From Agrobacterium tumefaciens (lineage in GTDB: Bacteria; Pseudomonadota; Alphaproteobacteria; Rhizobiales; Rhizobiaceae): 64,000 nt of DNA. Made by a program: the position numbers and the translations under genes. Where the stretch lies: positions 2,108,001 to 2,172,000 of the forward strand of contig CP048485.1 in the NCBI GenBank assembly GCA_025560025.1, read 5' to 3'. Shown piece by piece: positions 44,425 to 52,913 of the stretch (the stretch's first letter is position 1; each line of letters opens with the position of its first letter). The notes under the pieces are model-generated. The model was not told the DNA's origin, ran no database searches, and worked only from the letters and a program-made list of their open reading frames with translations.

Positions 44425-45363
44425 GTGGCCATCAACTTCACCTTCCCCCTTCGGCTGCTGACGGCAGCGGCCTTCAGCCTCGGCGCGATGACGGCAAGTG
44501 CCGAAGAAATGACGATCAAGCACGCGCAGGGCGAAACCGTGCTGAAGGCGGCGCCGAAGAAGGTTCTGGTTCTCGATATTCCCTCGCTCGACAATCTCGA
44601 TGCGCTCGGTGTCGAGCCCACAGGTGTGGTCAGCTCCAATCTGCCGACCTATCTGCAGAAATATGCCGATGGCAAATATCTGAAGGTCGGCACGCTGTTT
44701 GAGCCCGATTATGAGGCGATCAATGCGGCCGAGGCCGATCTCGTCATCGTCGGCGGCCGTTCGCGGGCGAAATATCCTGACGTTGCGAAGATCACGCCCG
44801 CCATCGACATGTCGGTGGATTCCAAGGAATTCATCGGCAGCGTGAAAGCAAACATCACCAAGCTCGGCGATATCTTCGGCAAGCAGGAAGAAGCCAGGAA
44901 GCTCGACGCCGCCATCGATGAAAAAGTGGCCAAGCTGAAGGAAATCGCACCCAATTCCGGCACGGCGATGATCCTCCTCACCAATGCCGGCAAGGTCGGC
45001 GTTTATGGCCCGAGTTCGCGCACCGGCTGGCTGCACACCGAAATCGGCTTCAAGCCGGTCGCAGCCGACATCGACGACCGCTTCGACCGCGGCGATGTCG
45101 TCTCCTTCGAATATCTCGCCGAGGTCAATCCCGAATGGCTGTTCGTGATCGACCGCGACGCCGGCATCGGCCGCGCCACCGACCCCGGTAAGGCAGCCGC
45201 GCAGGTGCTGGACAACGAGCTGGTGCACCAGACCAATGCCTGGAAGAAAAAGCAGATCGTTTATCTCGACCCGCAGGCGGCCTATATCGTCAGCAGCGGT
45301 TATACGGCGCTCTCCACCCTGCTCGATCAGGTCTACAAGGCCGTCTCCGAGAAGAAGTCGTAA
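44425..45363 (+). CDS. Ferric-siderophore ABC transporter periplasmic binding protein (FatB/CeuE-like)
   Basis: 312 residues from the GTG at 44425 (AAGGGAC seven bases before). Signal peptide FPLRLLTAAAFSLGAMTASA. Class III binding protein: KKVLVLDIPSLDNLDALGVE, then LFEPDYEAINAAEADLVIVG, GRSRAKYPDVAKITPAIDMS, and ending in the Fe-chelate pattern FEYLAEVNPEWLFVIDRDAG. The GRSRAKYP segment with Arg and Tyr resembles CeuE/YclQ catecholate or petrobactin binders. Followed by two permeases and an ATPase. Confidence 0.88.
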   Translation: MAINFTFPLRLLTAAAFSLGAMTASAEEMTIKHAQGETVLKAAPKKVLVLDIPSLDNLDALGVEPTGVVSSNLPTYLQKYADGKYLKVGTLFEPDYEAINAAEADLVIVGGRSRAKYPDVAKITPAIDMSVDSKEFIGSVKANITKLGDIFGKQEEARKLDAAIDEKVAKLKEIAPNSGTAMILLTNAGKVGVYGPSSRTGWLHTEIGFKPVAADIDDRFDRGDVVSFEYLAEVNPEWLFVIDRDAGIGRATDPGKAAAQVLDNELVHQTNAWKKKQIVYLDPQAAYIVSSGYTALSTLLDQVYKAVSEKKS

Positions 45364-45406
45364 AGACTGCCGGGCATCCGATCCTGAAGGCTGCTCCACA
45401 CCCGAC

Positions 45407-45435
45407 GTCATCCTCGGGCTTGACCCGAGGATGAC
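45407..45435. repeat. Single palindromic arm inside the siderophore operon
   Basis: GTCATCCTCGGG and CCCGAGGATGAC around a short centre, between the binding-protein and first permease genes. It may lower downstream expression relative to the binding protein or protect the upstream message. Confidence 0.7.
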
Positions 45436-45512
45436 AAAGGAGAGGTCGAACAACTGTTTCGACAGCCTGCGAAGCCACCGGGAGCTTTCACCATTTTCGA
45501 AAAACCGCCGAA

Positions 45513-46478
45513 GTGAAATCCCTGTCTCTCATCCTTGCCCTTCTTCTGGCTCTGGTGCTCGCCATTACCAGCCTGTTCGTCGGCGTCAGCAATGTCTCGC
45601 TCGCGACGCTCTTTTCGCCTGATACCAGCGCAGACGCGCTGCGCGTTCTGCTCGTCAGCCGCATTCCGCGCACGCTGGCGCTGATACTGGCCGGAAGCTC
45701 AATGGCGATTGCCGGTCTCATCATGCAGATGCTGGTGCGCAACCGCTTCGTGGAGCCTTCGACGGCGGGCACCACCGAATCCGCCGGCCTTGGCCTGCTC
45801 ACCGTCACCCTGCTGGCGCCGGACACGCCGATCTTCGGCAAGATGCTGGTGGCCGCCGTTTTCGCGCTCGCCGGCACCGCGCTGTTCCTGCGTATCCTGA
45901 GGCAGGTGCCGCTGCGCGACGTGCTGCTGGTGCCGCTGATCGGCATCATGCTGGGCGGCGTCATCTCCGCCGTCACCACCTTCTTCGCTTATCGTTTTGA
46001 TCTGCTGCAATCGCTGGGCGCATGGATGACGGGGGATTTTTCCGGCGTGCTGCGCGGCCGTTATGAATTGCTGTGGATCGGCTTCCTTTTCGCCATCGCC
46101 GCCTATCTCGCCGCCGACCGCTTCACCGTCGCCGGCATGGGCCGCGATTTCACCACCAATCTCGGCCTCAACTATCGCCGGGTGATGGCGCTCGGCCTCA
46201 CCATCGTCTCGCTGGTGAGCGCCGTCGTCGTCGTCACCGTCGGCATGATTCCCTTTCTCGGGCTGATCGTGCCGAATGTCGTCAGCCTGATGATCGGCGA
46301 CAATATGCGCCGCTCGGTACCCTGGGTGGCGACGCTGGGCGCTGTCTTTGTGCTTTCCTGCGACATCATCGGCCGGACCGTGCGTGCGCCTTACGAAATA
46401 CCCATCGGAACCGTGGTCGGCGTCATCGGCAGCGCGCTGTTCCTCTATCTCCTGCTGCGGAAACGCCACCATGCGTGA
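45513..46478 (+). CDS. Ferric-siderophore ABC transporter permease 1 (FecCD; FatD/CeuB-like)
   Basis: 321 residues, GTG start. FecCD permease with about nine helices: RIPRTLALILAGSSMAIAGL, MQMLVRNRFVEPSTAGTTES, and the coupling region GMIPFLGLIVPNVVSLMIGD. It sits 149 bases after the binding protein, across a hairpin repeat, and overlaps the next permease by 8 bases. Confidence 0.93.
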   Translation: MKSLSLILALLLALVLAITSLFVGVSNVSLATLFSPDTSADALRVLLVSRIPRTLALILAGSSMAIAGLIMQMLVRNRFVEPSTAGTTESAGLGLLTVTLLAPDTPIFGKMLVAAVFALAGTALFLRILRQVPLRDVLLVPLIGIMLGGVISAVTTFFAYRFDLLQSLGAWMTGDFSGVLRGRYELLWIGFLFAIAAYLAADRFTVAGMGRDFTTNLGLNYRRVMALGLTIVSLVSAVVVVTVGMIPFLGLIVPNVVSLMIGDNMRRSVPWVATLGAVFVLSCDIIGRTVRAPYEIPIGTVVGVIGSALFLYLLLRKRHHA

Positions 46479-47439
46479 GAGACATCCCGACCGGCGTGCA
46501 AAAACCGTTCTGCTCGTGCTCGCGGCATTTGCACTCATCTCCATGGCCGCCTTCATGACGCTCGGCGCCAAGGGAAGCTGGAGTTTCGTGCTGCCGTTTC
46601 GCGGCGTCAAGCTTCTGTCACTGCTGCTGGTGGCCTATGCCATCGCGGTCTCCACCGTGCTGTTCCAGACGGTCACCAACAACCGCATCCTCACCCCCTC
46701 GGTGATGGGTTTCGATTCGCTTTATGTGCTGATGCAGACCGGGCTGATCTTCGTCTTCGGCTCGGCAACCGTCGTCATGATCGATCCGCAGCTGAAATTT
46801 CTCGCCGAAACCAGCCTGCTCGTCGCCTTTTCCGCCCTGCTCTATCGCTGGCTTTTCGTCGGCGCGGAACGCAGCCTGCATCTTCTGGTGCTGGTCGGCA
46901 TCGTCTTCGGCGTCTTCTTCCGCAGCCTCTCGGGCTTCATGCAGCGCGTGCTCGACCCCAATGAATATACGGTGCTGCAGGATGTGCTCTTCGCCAGCTT
47001 CAATTCCATCGATCCGACGCTTCTTGCCGTCTCCGCCATCATCATCGGCGCGGTGACCATCATCGGGCTCAGGCTCATGCACACGCTCGACGTCCTCTCG
47101 CTCGGCCGCGCGACAGCCATCAGCCTCGGCGTCGAATATAAACGCACGGTCACCATGATCCTCGTGCTGGTTTCGGTGCTGGTCGCCGTCTCCACCGCTC
47201 TCGTTGGCCCGGTCATGTTCTTCGGCCTGCTGGTCGCAGCCCTTGCCCATTATCTCACCGGCAATGGCAAACACGCCTATGTGCTGCCGGCGGCGATCCT
47301 CATCGCCGTGATCTGCCTCGTTGGTGGCCAGGTGGTGCTGGAGCGAGTCTTCGCCTTCGATACGGCGCTCTCGATCATCATCGAATTTCTGGGCGGCATC
47401 GTCTTTATCGGTCTTATTTTGAAGCGGGGTGCGCGATGA
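46471..47439 (+). CDS. Ferric-siderophore ABC transporter permease 2 (FecCD; FatC/CeuC-like)
   Basis: 322 residues from the ATG at 46471, overlapping the first permease by 8 bases; longer in-frame starts lie inside that gene. Signatures VSTVLFQTVTNNRILTPSVM, GFDSLYVLMQTGLIFVFG and ALVGPVMFFGLLVAALAHYL. Forms a heterodimer with permease 1. The ATPase gene starts inside its stop (ATGA). Confidence 0.92.
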   Translation: MRERHPDRRAKTVLLVLAAFALISMAAFMTLGAKGSWSFVLPFRGVKLLSLLLVAYAIAVSTVLFQTVTNNRILTPSVMGFDSLYVLMQTGLIFVFGSATVVMIDPQLKFLAETSLLVAFSALLYRWLFVGAERSLHLLVLVGIVFGVFFRSLSGFMQRVLDPNEYTVLQDVLFASFNSIDPTLLAVSAIIIGAVTIIGLRLMHTLDVLSLGRATAISLGVEYKRTVTMILVLVSVLVAVSTALVGPVMFFGLLVAALAHYLTGNGKHAYVLPAAILIAVICLVGGQVVLERVFAFDTALSIIIEFLGGIVFIGLILKRGAR

Positions 47440-48194
47440 TCGTCGCCAGTCAGATCAGCAAATCCTATGGCGATAACCTCGTCGTCGATGGTGTCTCCGT
47501 CTCCATTCCGGCAGGCGGGGTCACCTCGATCATCGGCCCGAACGGGGCGGGAAAATCAACGCTGCTCTCCATCGTCGCACGGCTTATGTCCATGGACACA
47601 GGCACGGTGACGGTCGACGGGCTGGATGTGAGCAAGACCGCTTCCGATACGCTGGCAAAGCGGCTCTCCATCCTGCGACAGGACAACCACATCTCCTCAC
47701 GCCTGACAGTGCGCGACCTCGTCGGTTTCGGCCGTTACCCCTATTCCAAGGGCCGCCCCACCATCGAGGACAAGGTCCATATCGACCGGGCGCTGGAATA
47801 TCTCAATCTCGAAGCCCTTGCCGGCCGGTTTCTGGACGAGCTTTCCGGCGGCCAGCGCCAGCGCGCCTTCGTGGCCATGGTGCTGTGCCAGGATACCGAT
47901 TACGTGCTGCTCGACGAACCGCTCAACAATCTCGACATGAAACACGCCTCCAGCATGATGAAGATCATGCGCAATGCCGCCGATGAGCTGAAGAAGACCG
48001 TGGTTCTGGTGCTGCACGACATCAACTTCGCCTCTTGGTATTCAGACACCATCATCGCCATGCGCGAAGGCCGCATCTGCCATCAGGGGCCGGCGGAAGA
48101 GATCATCCGTCCGGACATCCTCAACGACATCTATGACATGCCGATCCGCGTCAATGAGATAGACGGCCGGCGCATCTGCCTGTTTTACGAATGA
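47436..48194 (+). CDS. Ferric-siderophore ABC transporter ATPase (FatE/CeuD-like)
   Basis: 252 residues. Walker A GPNGAGKST at about 35-43, Q-loop LRQDNHISSRLTVRDLVGFG, signature LSGGQRQRAFVAMVL, Walker B VLLDEPLNNLD and switch VLVLHDINFASWYSD. Last of the four-gene operon, coupled by a 4-base overlap. dps follows 122 bases later, probably from its own promoter. Confidence 0.95.
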   Translation: MIVASQISKSYGDNLVVDGVSVSIPAGGVTSIIGPNGAGKSTLLSIVARLMSMDTGTVTVDGLDVSKTASDTLAKRLSILRQDNHISSRLTVRDLVGFGRYPYSKGRPTIEDKVHIDRALEYLNLEALAGRFLDELSGGQRQRAFVAMVLCQDTDYVLLDEPLNNLDMKHASSMMKIMRNAADELKKTVVLVLHDINFASWYSDTIIAMREGRICHQGPAEEIIRPDILNDIYDMPIRVNEIDGRRICLFYE

Positions 48195-48316
48195 CATGAT
48201 GATTGTGCAGGATTTTTGTCGTCGCGTTCCCTAACATGGAACAGGGCCTCAGGCCCGGACGTTAAACGACGGACTTTTCCAAAGCGGCATTCCGTCCGCA
48301 ACTTCAGGAGACATCG

Positions 48317-48805
48317 ATGAAGACGCACAAGACGAAGAACGACCTGCCTTCCAACGCCAAGTCGACCGTGATCGGCATTCTCAACGAATCCTTGGCCTCG
48401 GTGATCGACCTTGCACTCATCACCAAGCAGGCGCACTGGAACCTCAAGGGCCCGCAATTCATCGCCGTGCATGAACTTCTCGACACCTTCCGCACCCAGC
48501 TCGACAATCACGGCGACACCATCGCCGAACGTGTGGTCCAGCTTGGCGGCACGGCGCTCGGCAGCCTGCAATCGGTTTCCTCGACGACGAAGCTCAAGGC
48601 CTATCCGACCGATATCTACAAGATCCACGACCATCTTGACGAATTGATCGAACGTTATGGCGAGGTCGCGAACATGATCCGCAAGGCGATCGACGATTCC
48701 GACGAGGCCGGCGACCCGACGACGGCTGATATCTTCACCGCCGCCTCGCGCGATCTCGACAAGTCGCTGTGGTTCCTTGAAGCGCATGTTCAGGAAAAGA
48801 GCTGA
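48317..48805 (+). CDS. dps: DNA-protection and iron-storage ferritin-like protein Dps
   Basis: 162 residues. Forms a 12-subunit shell that oxidises and stores iron with H2O2, limiting Fenton damage. Ferroxidase-site residues: His40 (TKQAHWNLKGPQF), His52, Asp56 and, on the partner side, Asp67 and Glu71 (NHGDTIAER). A charged N terminus (MKTHKTKNDLPSNAK) may bind DNA. Ends at a strong terminator. Its place right after the siderophore importer fits an iron-homeostasis block. Confidence 0.96.
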   Translation: MKTHKTKNDLPSNAKSTVIGILNESLASVIDLALITKQAHWNLKGPQFIAVHELLDTFRTQLDNHGDTIAERVVQLGGTALGSLQSVSSTTKLKAYPTDIYKIHDHLDELIERYGEVANMIRKAIDDSDEAGDPTTADIFTAASRDLDKSLWFLEAHVQEKS

Positions 48806-48833
48806 GCCGGAAGCGGCCGCCACAACACACACG

Positions 48834-48863
48834 AAAGCGCCCGAGATGCTCGGGCGCTTTTTT
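48834..48863. terminator. Bidirectional terminator between dps and the 73-residue gene
   Basis: Twelve-base stem AAAGCGCCCGAG / CTCGGGCGCTTT, loop ATG, followed by T's on the plus strand. It lies 18 bases from the convergent gene's stop. Confidence 0.92.
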
Positions 48864-48880
48864 ATTGTGATATGGCGCAA

Positions 48881-49102
48881 TCAGTGCCGACGTAAAACCG
48901 CAAGACCGATATCGCGCAACATCTCGTGGTCGAGAATGCCGCGCTGGGCGCTGCGGATCAAAACCGCCGCGCACTCATTGGCAACGTGGCTGCTGCGGTC
49001 TTGAAAGCATTCGAAACATACGCCATCGAAAATAGTCTGCAGATCGGTGATCTGCTCTGGCGACAATTGTGCGCCAACCCGTTCAAAAGCTGCGTACGAC
49101 AA
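48881..49102 (-). CDS. Small conserved hypothetical protein
   Basis: 73 residues, mostly helical (ERVGAQLSPEQITDLQTIFD, then VCFECFQDRSSHVANECAAV). Three cysteines lie close together around residues 29-44. I recognise no family. The shared terminator, single start and codon use like that of its neighbours argue that it is real. Confidence 0.6.
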   Translation of the reverse strand: MSYAAFERVGAQLSPEQITDLQTIFDGVCFECFQDRSSHVANECAAVLIRSAQRGILDHEMLRDIGLAVLRRH

Positions 49103-49486
49103 GGCTCATCCTCCCGATGATGATATGCCAAGTATCGTTCCCAATATCGTTTCGATTTTTCTTGTGGACAGGGAATTTGTACACCCGAACGAATCACTTG
49201 TCGAATCAGATTTTAACCAAATGTAAATAGGTGATTTTTTCTGTTACACGACATGTGCCAGCCAAAGACAAAGCTGCAAAGATCAATTTTAACAATGGCT
49301 TCACCGGCAAGCCCGGTATTTCGGACGGCTTCGCTCACCATGCCCCGATAAGGATGTGCGACAAAGGAATTTCCGGCAAAACCGCAAAGAAGCTATTGCA
49401 TTCCAAAATCGATTGAGCGATATAGCACCCGTCGCCGCTTCGGCGGCCCGCAGTCCAGCGAACTACCCCGGACCAGCGGTTTTTGA
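49103..49486. other. 384-base spacer before tRNA-Gly
   Basis: A+T-rich from about 49140 to 49330. It should hold the promoter of the minus-strand small gene at its left end and the tRNA promoter at its right. Two GAATC sites lie near 49192-49210. No gene or repeat recognised. Confidence 0.4.
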
Positions 49487-49561
49487 GCGGGTGTAGCTCA
49501 GGGGTAGAGCACAACCTTGCCAAGGTTGGGGTCGAGGGTTCAAATCCCTTCGCCCGCTCCA
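49487..49561 (+). tRNA. tRNA-Gly (anticodon GCC)
   Basis: 75 bases including an encoded CCA. The acceptor stem GCGGGTG pairs with CGCCCGC. The D arm is AGCTCAGGGGTAGAGC. The anticodon stem-loop is CAACCTTGCCAAGGTTG with GCC at the loop centre. The T arm is GAGGGTTCAAATCCCTT. No sign of an integrated element at its 3' end. Confidence 0.97.
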
Positions 49562-49720
49562 GTCTTCCAGATCAGACGGACAATTTCTATCCAAATGTCT
49601 CAAGTGATGTGTGGTCTGCAAGCACTCGCATGCCGTTTTCGCCTGCAATGAACACATGGCCGTGCAGGTTCGCGCGCTGTCATCAATTTTGTCGCCGCAA
49701 GAACCGGGCGGCAGCTGATC

Positions 49721-50620
49721 TCAAACCATGCCGTGAACCAGCTTTGCCAGCCAGTCGACAAAGACCCGGACCTTATTGGTGACGTGCCGTGTCTGCGGAT
49801 AGACCACATAAATCGGCATCGGTTCGCGCCGCCATTCCGGCAGAACCGGCACCAGTTCGCCGCGCGCCAAGGCATCCTTGACCATGAAAACGGGCAATTG
49901 CACGATGCCCATACCCGCCAGCGCCGCATTGAGATAGGTGCGGCTATCATTCACCGACACGACGTAATTGGGCGTAAGCTCAACGCTTCGAACCCCATTA
50001 TCGAAGGAGATCGGCATGATCTGGCCCGTCGTGGCATTGAGGTAGCCCACGGAATAGTGGCCGTTCTCCAAATCCTCCGGTTTCTCGGGCATGCCGAAAT
50101 TTTCGATGTAAAAAGGGGCTGCGAATGTCTCGAAGCTGAGCTCGCCGACTTTGCGGGCAATCAGCGACTGATCGCGCAGCACACCGACCCGGAGCGCGCA
50201 ATCGACATTTTCCGCGATATAATCGACCAGACGATCGCCGACACCCAGGTCGAGACGGATCTGCGGATAACGCTGGTAAAATTCGCAGAGATGTGGGATA
50301 ACCACCAAGTCCGCGAAGACACCGGCCATTTCCACCCGCAACCGGCCGGAGGGTTGAACCTGAGCGCTGGACATGCTGCCATCAAGTTCTTCGATTTCCG
50401 ACAAAATCTGCGATGCCCGCTCATAATAGAGAGCGCCGTCCGTCGTCAGCATCACCCGCCGCGTGGTGCGGTTGAGAAGCGTTGTTTGCAGATGCGCCTC
50501 CAGCGCCTGCACCATGTTGGTGACGGTTGTTTTGGGCATGTTCAGCGCGGTGGCGGCACGGCTGAAATTGCCGGTTTCGACGACACGTGTGAAGACCCGC
50601 ATGGCGGAAAGCTGATCCAT
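49721..50620 (-). CDS. LysR family transcriptional regulator
   Basis: 299 residues. N-terminal winged HTH: DQLSAMRVFTRVVETGNFSR, then AATALNMPKTTVTNMVQALE, with LLNRTTRRVMLTTDGALYYE. Effector domain from about 90 (GRLRVEMAGVFADLVVIPHL). It is divergent from the alpha/beta-hydrolase-like gene with a short (about 135-base) spacer and probably controls it and the RND pump, as CrgA-type or MexT-type LysR proteins often do for neighbours. Effector unknown. Confidence 0.92.
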   Translation of the reverse strand: MDQLSAMRVFTRVVETGNFSRAATALNMPKTTVTNMVQALEAHLQTTLLNRTTRRVMLTTDGALYYERASQILSEIEELDGSMSSAQVQPSGRLRVEMAGVFADLVVIPHLCEFYQRYPQIRLDLGVGDRLVDYIAENVDCALRVGVLRDQSLIARKVGELSFETFAAPFYIENFGMPEKPEDLENGHYSVGYLNATTGQIMPISFDNGVRSVELTPNYVVSVNDSRTYLNAALAGMGIVQLPVFMVKDALARGELVPVLPEWRREPMPIYVVYPQTRHVTNKVRVFVDWLAKLVHGMV

Positions 50621-50754
50621 GAAGCTATTATCCGTTAATTTGGAATAGTGAATTCATTTTGACATACTTGATCGTTTTCGTCCGAACAATAATATGCATT
50701 TCAGATTTTGCAAATATGGTGAGCTGCCAACGGCGGCTGACGGGACCGGATCAG

Positions 50755-51552
50755 ATGAAAGCGCATTGGGAAAATATCGAAAGCTGCGGAGGCTCCGCAT
50801 CGGGGCTTTCGGTGCGCCGATATGAAAGCGCCGGCCTGTGCAGCCACCCGCCCGTCGTCCTTTATTTGCGGGGCGGCTCGTTTCTGGAGAAGGGCGGCAA
50901 TTGCCCGGAGCTTCCGGTAGCGCGCGCCCTGGCGGAATGTGGTGCGATCGTTGTCGAGGCTGACTATAGCAAGCCTTCCGGCAATGAATTTCCGATGGTG
51001 ATCGATTGCGCCTATGAGGCGCTCGATCATCTGAGCCGGGACCGCAAGCATTATGGCGGCGCGAAATCGCTGCTGTTCGTGGCCGGTGAAGAGGCAGGCG
51101 GCAATGTGGCGGCGGGACTTGCGCTCAAGGCCCGGGACCGCATGCCGGGCAAGCTTGCCGGTCAAATACTTCTGTCGCCCATGATCGACCCGATGATGAC
51201 GACGGAATCCTTCCGCGACGCGGACAGGATCGGCATGCGCCAAAGGTGGGCCGATGGCTGGAGCCATTACCTTGCCAAGGCCTGCGGGTTTTTCCACCCC
51301 TATGCCGCGCCCTGCCAGTGCACGCGGCTGAACCGGGTGGCGCCGGCGCTGATCTTTACCGCCGAGGACGACCCTCTGCGCGACGAAACGGTCGGTTATG
51401 CCGACAGGCTCATCGCCTCCGGTGTCAGCGTCCGGCAGCATGTTTTCCCCGCCGGCATCGGCTGGACGGGGCTTTATCAAGGAGAGGGCGGCGGATGGGT
51501 CTCATCCGTCTGTTCGGAGTTCAAGACCTTCGTTGACCAGATAAAACACTAA
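50755..51552 (+). CDS. Alpha/beta-hydrolase (HSL family) lacking catalytic residues
   Basis: 265 residues from the ATG at 50755; starts at 50716 or 50659 are possible but lack ribosome-binding sites. HSL/acetyl-hydrolase fold: VVLYLRGGSFLEKGGNCPEL, VVEADYSKPSGNEFPMVIDC, FVAGEEAGGNVAAGLAL, IFTAEDDPLRDETVGYADRL. The usual HGGG is RGGS (His to Arg39). The nucleophile elbow GDSAGG is GEEAGG (Ser to Glu113). The C-terminal HGF is IGW (His to Ile235). Only Asp206 of the triad remains. Probably a pseudoenzyme, perhaps a ligand-binding accessory. It lies between the LysR gene and the RND adaptor. Confidence 0.75.
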   Translation: MKAHWENIESCGGSASGLSVRRYESAGLCSHPPVVLYLRGGSFLEKGGNCPELPVARALAECGAIVVEADYSKPSGNEFPMVIDCAYEALDHLSRDRKHYGGAKSLLFVAGEEAGGNVAAGLALKARDRMPGKLAGQILLSPMIDPMMTTESFRDADRIGMRQRWADGWSHYLAKACGFFHPYAAPCQCTRLNRVAPALIFTAEDDPLRDETVGYADRLIASGVSVRQHVFPAGIGWTGLYQGEGGGWVSSVCSEFKTFVDQIKH

Positions 51553-51607
51553 ATACCGCATTTATTGAGAAACTGATCGGCTCCTGATCGGAGCCAAGGA
51601 GAAACCC

Positions 51608-52798
51608 ATGACGCTGACCACAAAGCGCCGGGCCCTGACGGGCGCCGGTATCGGGCTTGCTATGTCCGTTGCAGCCGCAGCACTCATTTTCGACCTCCCC
51701 GCCAGCCGCGATGCGACCGCTGCCTCCACGCCTGCCGAAACGCCCGCAATCCCCGTTACCGTCGCCAAGGTGGAAAGCCGTGACGTCATGCGCTGGGAAG
51801 AGTTTTCCGGCCGTCTCGAAGCCGTTGATCGGGTGCAGATCCGTTCCCGCGTCGCCGGCCAGATACAGGCCGTGCATTTCCGCGAAGGCGCGCTGGTGAA
51901 GGAAGGCGACGCCCTCTTCACCATCGATCCGGCCCCCTATCAGGCTGCCGTCGCCGGCGCCGAAGCGCAGGTCGCCTCGGCCGAAGCCAAGGTCAGCCTT
52001 GCAAAGACCGAACTAGACCGTGGCCGCAGGCTTTCCGACAATCGCACAATCTCCCAGAGCGATCTCGACCAGCGGCAAAGCTCGTTTGCGGATGCCGAAG
52101 CCCAGCTTCGCGCCGCCCGCGCCGCTTTGACGACGGCTGAGCTCGATCTCGGTTATACCGAAATCCGCGCCCCGGTTTCCGGCAAGGTTGGCCGCATCGA
52201 AATCACCGCCGGCAACCTCGTCGCCGCCGGCTCCACCTCGCCTGCCCTGACGACGCTGGTTTCGGTCAACCCGATCTATGCCAGCTTCAACGCCAGCGAA
52301 GGCGTCGTGGCCAAGGCGCTTGCCGAACTGCCGCAGACGGACGGCGCGCTGCCCGCCCTCGAACAGATCCCGGTGGAAATCGGCACGCTTTCGGATGAAG
52401 GCACGCCGATCAAGGGCACGCTGCACCTGATCGACAACCAGGTGGATTCGGCAAGCGGCACCATCGGTGTCCGCGCCGTCTTCGAAAATCCTGATGGCAG
52501 GCTCATTCCGGGTCAGTTCGTGCGGGTACGCATGGGTGAACCCAAGCCGGAAAACCGCATCGTCATCAGTGATCGCGCCATCGGCACGGATCAGGACAAG
52601 CGCTTCGTCTTCGTGGTCGATGCCGAAAACAAGGTGAGCTACCGCCAGATCAAGCCCGGTGCACCGGCCGATGGCCAGCGTATCATCGATAGCGGTCTAG
52701 CCGCCGGCGACACGATCGTCGTCAACGGCCTGCAGCGCATTCGCCCCGGCGCCACCATTGCCCCGCAGGCGGAAGACAAGGTCGCCGCCTCGCAGTAA
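51608..52798 (+). CDS. RND efflux periplasmic adaptor (MexE/AcrA-like membrane fusion protein)
   Basis: 396 residues. N-terminal hydrophobic signal (GAGIGLAMSVAAAALIFDLP) without a clear lipobox. Lipoyl half-motifs VQIRSRVAGQIQAVHFREGA and LVKEGDALFTIDPAPYQAAV flank a coiled-coil hairpin at about 110-175 (AEAQVASAEAKVSLAKTELD). The beta-barrel and membrane-proximal parts follow (PVSGKVGRIEITAGNLVAAG). Bridges the pump to an outer-membrane channel. The preceding gene ends 55 bases upstream; the pump gene starts 115 bases downstream. Confidence 0.93.
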   Translation: MTLTTKRRALTGAGIGLAMSVAAAALIFDLPASRDATAASTPAETPAIPVTVAKVESRDVMRWEEFSGRLEAVDRVQIRSRVAGQIQAVHFREGALVKEGDALFTIDPAPYQAAVAGAEAQVASAEAKVSLAKTELDRGRRLSDNRTISQSDLDQRQSSFADAEAQLRAARAALTTAELDLGYTEIRAPVSGKVGRIEITAGNLVAAGSTSPALTTLVSVNPIYASFNASEGVVAKALAELPQTDGALPALEQIPVEIGTLSDEGTPIKGTLHLIDNQVDSASGTIGVRAVFENPDGRLIPGQFVRVRMGEPKPENRIVISDRAIGTDQDKRFVFVVDAENKVSYRQIKPGAPADGQRIIDSGLAAGDTIVVNGLQRIRPGATIAPQAEDKVAASQ

Positions 52799-52913
52799 TC
52801 CCGTCCCGCTCCCCCGCGAGACGCACTCTACACAGAACCGGCCAGAACCGGCGGCAGAAAAGCCGCCGGAACGGCCTTTGCATTTCCAAAATATACCCGG
52901 AGAGGGACTGGAT

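Noticed and set aside
49231..49416. 61-codon frame before tRNA-Gly
   Set aside because: No ribosome-binding site, no similarity recognised, and it lies in an A+T-rich promoter-like spacer.
49487..49720. tRNA-Gly as an integration site for a genomic island
   Set aside because: No duplicated tRNA 3' end, integrase or change in composition was seen downstream; ordinary chromosomal genes follow.
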